The position numbers and the translations under genes were made by a program. Below the pieces are notes generated by a model. It was not told the DNA's origin and ran no database searches. It was given only the letters and a program-made list of their open reading frames with translations. From Sialis fuliginosa (taxonomy: Eukaryota; Arthropoda; Insecta; Megaloptera; Sialidae): 64,000 bases of DNA. Position 1 is the first letter of the stretch; every line of letters begins with the position of its first letter. The stretch is from NCBI GenBank assembly GCA_961205875.1, contig OY540822.1:11658501-11722500 (forward strand), in the 5' to 3' direction. Positions 15,001-27,000 of the stretch are shown piece by piece.

Positions 15001-18000
15001 CTGAAGCAAGGATCATTTGTTAATTTTAATGGAAACTACCAATACCAGCATAAATTAGATTGGAAATTTGTTTTTGGTGTAAGTATTATAAACACATACG
15101 CGCACGGTTGAAGTGAAACTTCTTTTGTTTTCATTAACTATGCGAATTTAATAAATTAACGAAATTATAGCTGTACAAATAGTTTAACGAAGCTGTAAAA
15201 ATTGCAGAATTTGTAAAAAACATAATTTTTATAATTTAATGAATTTTCTTAAGGAAATACCATATAGAACAATGTTATATTAATTTAAGATAATAATCTA
15301 TGTATTTATATTTAAAATATAATAGTGTGGCGTTATACGTGAATTCCGGCCGGAATTCCGGTACTCTGTTTGGTTATATAAATCCCTGAGATAAATAAAA
15401 CATATAAACATATATCGGTGTAGGCCCGCAAATGGAAGATTTTGTAGTTTATTGATAAATATATTTTTGGTTAAAGTGAATCTAGTAATAATTTAATAAT
15501 TTTATAGATGGCTACGTCACATCCGAAATTAAACAGTTTACAAATAGAGTTAGAAACAAAAACTCCGTCAAAGAATGTGATAGATTTTGAGTTAAAAACT
15601 ACATCTTCACTCAAATCTATGGAAAAAGCTATGATTAAATCGAATATTGTGTAAGTAATAATATATAAAAAAATATGTTTGAATTCTGTAAATTTATAAT
15701 GTTTGATTTAATTTTAGTTTACTCCCGGATAAAGCAGGTACCGGAAAACTGAATTACGAATTAGTAAATCAAAAAGGAAATTTAGAAGCTAAGTGGAAAT
15801 GGATAATGTTTGAAAATATGTATTTAAACTTCATAAGTCACAGGGAAAGTAACGAAAATGTTAACCATATGGAGAGTAAATTCTTTTATATTAATCCAGG
15901 CTTAAATTTATCTGACTTCGCTGCCGGAGTTAGGCTAACTGTCGATAAAAATAATTGGTCGTAAGTAATTATAATTTCTGAAATAACTAATCACGTATAG
16001 GAGCTATAATATTTTTGTTTTAGAATTGGTACAAACACAAGTTTAAAATATACATCGGCAAACGAAATTGAAGGATCTTTGAATTTGGAATTGCCAAAAC
16101 CAAATATTGATATACATACAGGATTATTTAAATATCACTTAACTAAAGGAACACCAAATGCTTTATCAGGAAAAGCCAGTTATACTACTGTCAATTCTAA
16201 AGCGAAATATGCTGTAGAAGGACTTGTATGTTAATTTATTGTTATATAAGTAAGGTACTGGCATCAGTCTTGAACAATACCCCAGTGTTGGACACTTATT
16301 TTTGTTGATATTTGATTACTGAATCATAATCGGCCAATGGGTGTTAAAATGGTGGACTTTTAAACTAATTATTATAAGTGTAATCTATTTATTAATTATT
16401 ATATCGTGCCATTACCTTATCTGTTCTTATACGTACACTATTCCTTTATATTATAATATGTGATATTATAATTATATTATTTAATTTATATATACACATT
16501 TTGGTACTTTCTAGAATTTTTTTAGCGTTATTTGAGATATAATAACGTCACTCTTAACTAGTTTATTAAATTATATAAATATACATTTTATTTTTTAGGT
16601 GGACTTTATCGACAAAGCCAACATTGGTGGCAATGTGAAATTTATTTGGGGTCCCGATAAATATAAATTTATTGATAATAAAATACAGTTATCAAGAAAT
16701 AATGATGACATTATGTTAAAATACAATTTACAGTCACCGAAATTTTTAACTGAAGATACCTTTGCTACCGATATTTCATACAGTCCTGACGAAATGGATT
16801 ATCATAACATAATGTAATGTACTTTATTATTTATTATAAATATTTACCATACATTGCAATTTGCAATGTATGTAGTATAGGCGTCTGCCAGTAATTCTGG
16901 GAAGCGCATCGAGGGACATGTTTTACGACTGTAGCGCTCCCAGTTGATATATATTCATAAAAAAAATTGTAAACATACCTCAATATATATACTTTAGAAT
17001 AAAACAAACCTGGATGAAATCGAAAAAATAGTTTTTGAGATATAAATTCCCAAAATTCACCTATTTTTTTTACGCCATCTACTACTAACAGCTCACTTAT
17101 AATAGATACATACATTCAAATATCTCGTTGATTGGGTTGTTGAATTAATGCATAACAATGTCCGTACATTATTTTCTTTATTCTTCTTAAGACACCATTT
17201 TAGTATCAGTTTTTTCTCTTTGTTGTGTATTGAAGAAAAATTTATTCTTTCTAGGACTAAATTGTACTACCCAGAAAGTAAAAGAATTTTCGACGGAAAA
17301 ATAAATTTCCAATCACTTAACAATATGAACGGAACAATTAACATGACAGCACCTTTTATTGCTCATATAGGGGGTGATTTCGTAACTATTACCGAAACGT
17401 AAGCATTATTATTTGAACTTTTTATTTACAAGATATATAATAAATTAACAAAATTTTTAGGGCATCTACAAAGCGGTTTCTACATGTATTTTGGCCAAAT
17501 AATACTGCCCTTTTGGATTCAACTTATGTGTTTAATAGCCACCATAACGATAGGTCCGGAAATGGTAAAATCTTACTAGAAATTCCGTTGACATCCCGAC
17601 ATACAACTGTAGTCAATTATGGATATAATGTAAGTCATTAAAATAAAAATATTATATACAGTATGTTTCAGAATAAAGGACTCATATTGTATTTATTTTC
17701 GATTACATTTGATTCGATTCTTTTAAAAAACAGCAAGTTCAAATTTAATTTTTTTTTAGGAAAAGAAGCTCCACAAAACTGGGTTCGCTATCGTACAATA
17801 TAATGACAAAAAACTTTTAGATGGTACTTATAATTGTGATTCAGAACAAAGAGCGGGTTTTGAAAAAGACATTACTACTGTCGAAATACAAAACAATTTC
17901 ACACCGCTAGGGATTTTGTACATTCACCAAATCGAAACTGATGCTGCTGAACAGGGATTTATCCCTACAGTGGTAACTTTAATTGATTTAAATTTAATAT

Positions 18001-21000
18001 AAAAATTAATTAATTAAACGAACAATTATTTTACAGGATAGTAAACGGTTTGAAATGTATAAGTTAAAAAATCGCACAAGTTTTAATATAACAGGTGAAA
18101 TAAGAGTAAAATCTACATTTACTGGGCAAGAAATTAAGTTATCAGCTCATCATATCAACAAAAGTATAACCCTAGATACAGAGTATGAAGTTTTAGACCA
18201 AAAATTCTTAAATAAAGCAAAATTACAACTAGCTAAGGATATATGGCTAGCTTATAATTTGAATTTACACAATATGACAGTTGTAAGTTCCAATTTTTAA
18301 AAAATACACAGGTTTAATTATGAAAAATGATATTATTTAATTATGAAAATGATATTATTTAAATATCTTTAATTATGGTTAAAAAGTATTTTAAAGTCTG
18401 CTTTTCATAAATTGAAAATTCACTCAATTTTATTTGGTATAAAGAAATTTTCAATTTCTCTGTGGAAAAAGGTGTAAATTAAATTTAAAAAAGTATTTTG
18501 AAGCTGCAACAATACACATTAAGATAAGATACTGGCACCAGTCTTGTACAATACCCCAGTAAAGAATTGTTTGATTAAATGTACTAATTTAGAAATATTC
18601 GATTACTGTAAAACAGCTTAATTTGATGAGAATCGGTCAATGGGTGCCAAAATGGTAGACATTTAAACTAATTATTAGTGTAATCTATTTAATAATTATA
18701 TATTATCATAGCATTTACTTTACATTGTTTTAAAATTTACGATTCTTTATTTTATAACTTTTGTGTCGTAGTACTTATCATTTTGTAATAATTAATAAGT
18801 GTCCATTAACTGGAGAAAAAACATAAACAAAATAGAAAGGTTTTAATTTAAAAAACAAACTATATTTGCGGATTTTGGTAATTAAATAGATTTAATAAAG
18901 ATGTACTTGTTTTATTAGTAACATGAGTTCATGAGAAATACAAAAAAGAAGCCCCATATCTAAAAGCGTCCAAGACTGGTTCCAATACCTTATTACAATT
19001 TTTAACCTCATATAGTTTATAAACAAATTATGTATATATTTTTTGTTTTAGATTCTATAACTATGTATATAAAGAAAATTAACTTTTAAATGCTTTTTTC
19101 AATAATATTTTGATTTAAATCTGATATTTAATATAATATTTTTAATTTATTTAGGATGAAAACAGTGAAATGCAACATATGGAGTTAAAAATATCACATC
19201 CTATTCGAGAAGTAACAATTCTAGGTTCTTATAATATATCAGATTCTGCATTAGCATCAGATTTAAGTTTAAGATGGCATAATCAATCAAAAATAAAGAA
19301 CATTGAAGCCGCATTTAATTGGGAACAATTTTCAACTTTTCCAAATCACCAGCAAGTAATTTTTGAGCTCAGACACCCCACTTTTGAAAAGGTAAACTAA
19401 TGTTTTAAGTTTTAACTGCAAGTGCTTAAGATTAAGTCATGTATAGAGATTGGAAAAATAGTTTTTCAACTATTGCGTAAAAATGCATTTATTGTAATTT
19501 TTATTACATATCTCCACCGTTTTCAGAAAACTGGTTTGATTGAACACAATTTGAAATCAACTATTTTCAGCTACATTTCCAACTATTTTAAAACTATTTG
19601 CGACACTTTTTACTCCTTCGTTTGCACTAATTATTATTAAATCGTAGAAAAAAAACTATTTACCAACTATTTTCCGAAACAAAATTCAACTAGTAACTAT
19701 TTCATTGAAAATAACAACTATTTTTCCAATCTCTAGTCATGTATTATCATTTTCAGAATGTCACATTTGTCGGAGAATATTATAAAGATAGAAACAAGCT
19801 ATCTGATGTAAAATTATCTGTAGAATATTCGAACGATATAGAAAGACGTGTGGAGCTTGCAGGAACCGTACAGGATAATTCAACACCCGATAAAAAGAAT
19901 TACACGTTTGAAATGCACGGTAAACATCCTGCCACTTCTTTTGAACTGGCTTTAAAAAGTGAACTAAATTTCCATTCCCGATATTATCATACACATCACC
20001 ATGGAAAATATAACAGTAGATTATCTTCACTAGAACATGGAGATATTAATGCCACATTGGACGTAAATCGTAATGAAGTGCAAATCGTAAGTATAAATAA
20101 AAAATAAATGCCCTTAATTTTTAGGGTTCCGTAGAAAACTAGGAACCCTTATAGTTTCGCTCTGTATATGAAATTTGGTATACAGACGTAGATTGATAAC
20201 CCAAAAACAGAAAAAATAATTTTTGGACCCCCTCCCATAAACTGAAAATTATATTAATTTTGTTTCCTCGCAATATCGAAGATACGAGAAGCTTTGTGGT
20301 CGTTTTAGATTGAGACAAAAAAATGTTCTCCGATTTTAAAATTTTAAATTGACCTTCGTTCCGTGTCTGTCTGTCTGTCCGTGTATCCGTCCGTCAGTCC
20401 CCTGAATCCTTGTCACACGCATAACTCATGAATCACTGAACCGATATTATTGATTATTCCCCCCCCCCCCTCTAATTTCTAAACTATTTTAAACACGTAC
20501 ACTTTTATAGAGATTATATCTTTCGTCAACATTAAAAAGCTCTTGATACGTATTATCAAGTAGATAATGTTAGTGAGAATGGCTACGGAACCCTATCAAC
20601 CCAACACGCGCTTGGCCGTTTTTATTATTTATTTAAATTTTTTTAAGATGAAAAAATCGAGAACTGATGAGACTTATTTCTGGAGCAAATATAATGGAGT
20701 TTACCCAATTTACGGAATCAATATTTCTGCAATATACGGAACCGATATCAACGCTACAGGGGTGTATTATTTAAATATCGAAGAAAAACTGATCAAACTT
20801 GAAGTTAATGTTACTCCAGGTTAGTAATTGTATAATATGTTAAATATGTCTACTTTTGAAAACTTGTATTTCCGGAACTAATAATCGTACAAAAATACAT
20901 AAAAATACTTTAAATTCTTATTTTGTATTATAAAAATTGTTTTAACAACTAAAACTTTTAGTTAAGTTATAATACATAAATAAAACAATATTTTAAATGT

Positions 21001-24000
21001 TATTTTAAAGAAAACAATGGGAAAATAAAACCAGTTTAATAAGGGAAGCATATTTTATCAATCCTCCCCCTCCTAACAACACCTTAAGTTCAAGCTTTTA
21101 CTTTTTAAAATAAATTCTTATATATTTATATAGTAACTAAATGATTCTACGTCTTATTTTCTTGTATTTTAGTCGATATTTGCATGACGAGTTGAAGTTT
21201 ACTGCAGGAAATTTCACTAAAAAATTTTGATTTTTTTATTTCGTTAAAAGTATGATAATTGTATAGAAAATGACGTGAAAAGTTGTTTGTTTCAAACCGC
21301 AGGTCTATATCTCAAATCGTTCTCGAGATATAGCCTCTCAAAGTTTTAGTTTTTTTTAATTTTTGAAGAAAAAAGGCTATAACTTTTGAACGCGTAGTCG
21401 GAATTGATTTTAGTTGACGGATTTGAAATCAGCGTGTCAAAATCTATATAATGACATGTATAATACTTTAAAATCCGACAAAAAAATTTTGGTCAAAAAT
21501 CGACATTTTTTTAAGGTATACCCCTTTGAATTTTTTCGATTTTTCGCGAAATTTTTTTTTCCGAATTTTAAGGTATTATACATGTCATTATATAGATTTT
21601 GACACGCTGATTCCAAATCCGTCAACTAAAATCAATTCCGACCACGCGTTCAAAAGTTATGACCTTTTTTCTCCAAAAATTTGAAAAAACTAAAACTTTA
21701 AGAGGCTATATCTCGAGAACGATTTGAGATACAGACCTGCGGTTTGAAGCATTCAACTTTTCACGTCATTTTCTATACAATAAACATACTTTTAACGAAA
21801 TCAAAAATTCGAAATTTTTTTGTGAAATTTCCTGCAGTGAACTTCAACTCGTCATTGAAATATCGACTAAAATACAAGAAAATAAGACGTAGAGGTAGTA
21901 TGGTTTTATAATTGAGCGTGTAAATTAATATTAAATGATTTTTTTTGGTTAAAATGTTTGATTTGCGCATAAAGATGAATATTCTAATAATATTTAAAAA
22001 ATATTTATTAACTGAAAACACACATTTGTATTAATTTGTCAATAAAGCAAGGGAAGCACTGCTTCCATGGACGCTTCGCCACTGCTTTATTAAATATAAT
22101 TTGTTCAAATGTGACCACGGGCCGCAGGTTGGCCAGCCCTGAATTAAATAAATAAAGTGATTTTTGCTTGAAATGATCTGTTTTTAGATGCCATACAAAC
22201 GATAAATATGTTTGGAACAATTCCTGATACGCGGAGTGCATATTTTGATTTTTGGAGAGTCTATGACGACATAAAGATGTGGGATATTTCCTATTACTTA
22301 AAACTAAACCATTCAAGTCTCGTTACTTCAAAATTATTATGGAGGCCAGAGTTGTCTGCAGATATTAAAGTATTATAATGAAAATATAAACATATATTCA
22401 TGTATTTATGAATTCATTTGGTTATTTCAGGAAGGTATAGTTGAAATAGCTAGCACAATATATAATACAACAAATGATAACGTGGAATATTGGAAAAAGA
22501 TGGTACCATCTAAAACTGAAGAGGCACTTGTGGGGATTTGGGGAGACGCTGAACCTTATGTAGAAGGTTTTCTTAACGATGCTAGGTATTTTAATTGTTT
22601 ATAATTTAAAAATGTTTTGTTTATATAACAGTAATTATATATAATTATACTTTGTACACTCGAACAAAAATTTTAATACTTTGCACCTTAGACAAGGAAA
22701 GATATAGGACTAAAAACACATTACCTACCATATCGCTCCACGAGTCATTGGCGTATCATTCGGATTTTAAAATAAATATCAATTTTATATTTTTTTATAT
22801 TGTCTTTAAAAATATTTCAGTAATAATTGATTAACAGAATATGCCGGTCAAAAATCACGTACAATTATTCAGAATAGAGTTGATGCGAAGGGAGATTGGT
22901 TATAATATATATTATATATTTGGTAAAATATAGAAAATTACATTCAAAAAATGAAAACATCAGTGGGATTATTCAGTGCAAAGTATTAAAATTTATGTTC
23001 GAGTGTACAAAGTGCATATTATCAAATTTTAAGTGAAATGATTTTTTTTAAAGTGTATTTAAATACTAGCCTTATTTAATTACAGAGATTTAAATGTACT
23101 AGAACAAGATATTGACAAGTTCAAAATATTCTTAAACGAAACATACAACAATAATGAATTTTATATTCAGAATATAACATTTATTTTGAAGTTTATCATT
23201 GAAGAATTATCAGTAAAAGAACATGTTGAATCGGTACCAGGAAAAATAAATGAATTATGGGAAGTTATGGGCGAATCCGGAAAAACCATGAGGAAATCAT
23301 TAGAAAAGTTAATAACGACAGTAAGTTATTAATTATAATTATAATTAATTTATACTATACAGTACAGAAGAGACTCTTTTTATGCGATACATATGTTTTA
23401 TTTTTTACTAAAGAAAAAATATAACCGATTTCAAAACTGTTAAATTTAATGATTATATACTTTTCAGTGATTTCAGGATTTTTTTGAAGTCGGTTTTTTA
23501 CACTAACACAACTTCAAAAATAATGATTTTTGTAACAAATGCCCCCCTCATTTTTGTTTATATAAGAAGGACTATGTCCGGTATTATAAAGGAGCAAGCA
23601 AATTTGCTAGCTAGCAAACACTCTCAAATGAGGTATCAAACTTATATGACAGTTCTCTTTGAGTTTTTAACAGATATTTGCAAGCGCAGTAAGTTGGTTT
23701 TTACCGTTATTACTCAAGGTTAGTAAGTACATTTTAGTAAATATACTTTACATAACTTTAATTTTACTTCCTATGCATGAAATTATCTATCAAAAACTCC
23801 AATAAAACTGTCATATAAGTTTGATACCCCATTTAAAAGTGCTTACTAGCTAGCAAATTTTGCTAGTTCCTTTATAATACCGGACATTAGAGTCTACATA
23901 GAATTTTTCAAATTTATTATAGATGTATATATCATTTTAAAAATATTTCAAATCTGAATTTAACTCTTCAAGATTGAATTTAGTAAATAAAAATGTTTAA

Positions 24001-27000
24001 AATGATAGAGTAAGTTACGTTAATGATAGGGTAAAGTGTAAAACAGTCTAATGATCATAAATAGTACATTGTTAGATATTCCCAGAATAGGATATATAAT
24101 ATTAATTTTGGAATTATTTATATTGTGTATATTTTTATAGTTGCAAGACGGATACAAGAAAACCATGGAAGTTTTTAATAACCTGATAAAAGGAGAGGGA
24201 ATGAACCAATTATCTACAATAATGAAGTCCTTTATAGAAAAATATGATAAATTTATAAAAGACCTCCACATTTCGTTTATTAAATATGCGGAGAAGTTAT
24301 GGAGTGATACTCATGTTATGCTAACTGTCCAGTGGAATAAAATGTTACAAGCTATAGAACCAACGTTTTTGAAGTTTGTTCATTATTTAGAAACGATCAT
24401 TTGGGAAGCTAGTAGGGAATTTTTAGGTATACAAATATGATAATTTTTATTTTTCGAATGGGGTAATAAAATACATTATATTATAAATATTTCTTAAGAG
24501 AAATAATTTCAATATAAATCTAGAAATGAAAATTATAATAATAGACCAGAACATAGTAGCGTAGTTATTCAGAAAAATATTTCGATTGAACTTTTTGTTT
24601 TTATCTTATTGGGGAGGTTGGCCCGATTATAAAAGTGCAAGCTACCAGTCGGTACTTTGACATAAAAAAGGTCCTTACATTTATAATGAAACCGTGAATT
24701 TAGGTATTTTCAATCATGAAAATGTATACTTTAAAACTAATGTTATCATACTTTATATATGGACAAAAATAAAATTAAAGATAATTAAATTCTCCACCAA
24801 AAAGGTTCAATATATATTTTACGTCACATTTGTATTTCAACGAGTATCGACTGTCTGAATTTTATAAAAAAATTATTCTCTAATTTAATAATATTATTAA
24901 TGTTGTCCTTTGAAATACTCGATCAATAATTAAAAAAAATCCGATAGTATGTTCTGGTTTATAAAGAAAATACCGAAGAATTATATAAATATTCACAATA
25001 TTGAATAATATTTGGATTTTTTTAGATTTCCTTTATAAACGAAAAACGGAAATTGTCGATTCTCCATATTTTATTGAATTTTCCAACTTTACCCATGATA
25101 TAGACCATTTCTATAAAGATATGATGCATAACAGTATAATAACAAATATACGTAAATATTCAAATACAGTTTGGACTTTTATCAGAGAAAAATATTTTAA
25201 AGTGATTCCATTTGGAAAGGAGTTAAATGACGTATTTACCGAAATTATCGAAGAGTTGAAACAGTTACAGAATTTGCCTTCAATACAATTTCTTACCCAA
25301 AAATATAACGAAGTATCGATGAAAGTGATATGGTTTTATGACTATTTTGAAATTGGGGATAGATTGCAATCGATTTTTTCTATTTTACACATGAAGCTTA
25401 CAGAAATTACCCAGACTGCTTTGGAAGCGGAAAATAAGTAAGTTTTTATTTTTATTTTTGTGTAATTATTTATATTAATTGATGTAACTTATTTTAGATA
25501 TCGATCAGCAAAAACTAAATTTATTTTTGACCCAGATACAGGAGTAATGCAATTTGAACAAAAATTACCGATGTCATGGCATTCTTTTAATGATACAATG
25601 AAATTTGGGGTGAGTAATAGAATAATTTAAATCAAATTTGAATTGAATTGAAAAAATGATTTTTACAGGAAATACCAGAAATAAAAATGATAAATAACTT
25701 ACAAAACTATTTAATTACGTCAAATGTTAGTTTTTGGCAGTTCTACTATGAATATAAACCTTATACTGAACCCACAACATGGTTACCACCTTTTGATGGT
25801 AAAATATTTTTATTATTACTACATATTTTGAAATTAAAATTTAATATATTTTATTTTTATTTTAGCCTACGCTTTGATAGCTGGACCACAACATTTTGTA
25901 ACTTTTGACGGCAGACATTATAAATTCTCTGGTGAATGCAGTTATTTACTGGCACACGATTTTAAAGATCAGAATTTTTCAGTTGCAGTAACGTATAATG
26001 TTAAAGGAAAACAAATAAGCCATAAAATATTACTGTTTGTTAAAGAAATTGGTTTAGAAATCGATTTTGCTACAAATGTTAGTAAATAAGTATACGTATA
26101 AGATAAGTATTAAGCAAAATACATCAGAAATATTTAAAAAAAATTTAAAATAAAGTTTAATGGGTACCAAAGGTAATTCATATGTTGAAATCGTTTAAAT
26201 AGTTTAAGCTCTGCGAGGGAACAAATGAATTTACATATATACATGCCAAAATCATAACCCTTTTTCTGGCTTCGCGTAGTCGGGTAAAAATTATAATTAT
26301 AAAGGGCTATAAAATTTAAATTTCGAAGTTAATGAGATTTCCAAATAGTAAAATTAATGTTTTTTTCAGGCTGTAAAAGTATCAGGTCATGGAGTAAGTT
26401 CTAGACTTCCCTTAAACGTAAAAAATACTTACGTTTATCAAGAAAACGAAATTATTACTGTAGATAGCAAGCTTGGATTCATGTTAAAATGTAATATGAA
26501 GTATGCCATTTGCAAATTTAAACTATCAGGTAAAATTAAATGAAAAACTGTTCGATCAGTGTTTGCCAAACTTTTTTACCTAATCCCAAAAAATTCTAAA
26601 TATATTTAATATAAACCTATATATACCGCGGAACACAGTTTGGCAGTCACTGTGTTAGATTAATATATTTCACAATAATTTAACATTTTCTTTAGGTTGG
26701 TACTTCGGTAAAACAGCAGGCCTTTGGGGAACGATGGACAACGAGCCCGGAAACGATATGATGACATCTACCGGACAAATCGGTACAGATCCCGGTCGGT
26801 TCGCCCAAAGTTGGTCCCTGAAAAGCGGTATTTGTAGCGGGGTTCGATCCCCGCCTATTGTCGAAACTAACACTAACAAAACTTGCGAGGCGTTCTTCCA
26901 GAGTAAAGTGTCCTCACTAGCAGCTTGCTTCTCTGTGGTTTCACCGACGCCGTTTTACGAAATGTGCCATTACAGTCATTATTGTGTAGCTGTTGCGGCA

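Larger units (their letters stand above)
6656..20819 (+). other. apolpp: apolpp segment: long beta-sheet lipid-binding region
   Basis: Exons: 6656-7245, 7308-7597, 8061-8447, 8920-9105, 9421-9590, 9665-9879, 9937-10102, 10407-10632, 11543-11759, 12012-12277, 12810-13007, 13078-13350, 13571-13723, 13795-14001, 14301-14456, 14530-15078, 15508-15650, 15718-15960, 16024-16225, 16599-16813, 17255-17398, 17461-17629, 17760-17972, 18037-18282, 19155-19391, 19757-20086 and 20648-20819. The protein is alternating hydrophobic/polar strand sequence with many N-x-S/T sites and few cysteines. The first exon holds a Cys pair around SWPFLDETVGLKLC that I recognise from apolipophorins. This stretch is about 2,190 residues, and the extra length of the protein probably lies here. 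Confidence 0.75.
22188..25798 (+). other. apolpp: apolpp segment: helical region before VWFD
   Basis: Exons 22188-22369, 22431-22585, 23086-23320, 24141-24426, 25026-25437, 25498-25609 and 25669-25798. The composition shifts from beta-strand sequence to long charged, amphipathic, Trp/Phe-rich helices (for example TMEVFNNLIKGEGMNQL and SNTVWTFIREKYFKVIPF). Apolipophorins and apoB are known to have amphipathic helical belts late in the chain; calling this one such belt is inference. The last exon leads into the VWFD domain through a Pro-rich linker (EPTTWLPPFD). Confidence 0.7.

Noticed and set aside
21414..21625. Two nearly identical 62-codon ORFs on opposite strands
   Set aside because: They are the two arms of the foldback element, not a duplicated gene.
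26837..26854. GCGGGGTTCGATCCCCGC looks like a tRNA T-arm
   Set aside because: It lies inside the VWFD exon, in frame, and no acceptor stem, D-arm or anticodon arm can be built around it.
26670..26879. Minus-strand ORF of 69 codons opposite the VWFD exon
   Set aside because: Shadow of a real, longer exon whose sense frame has clear VWFD motifs.
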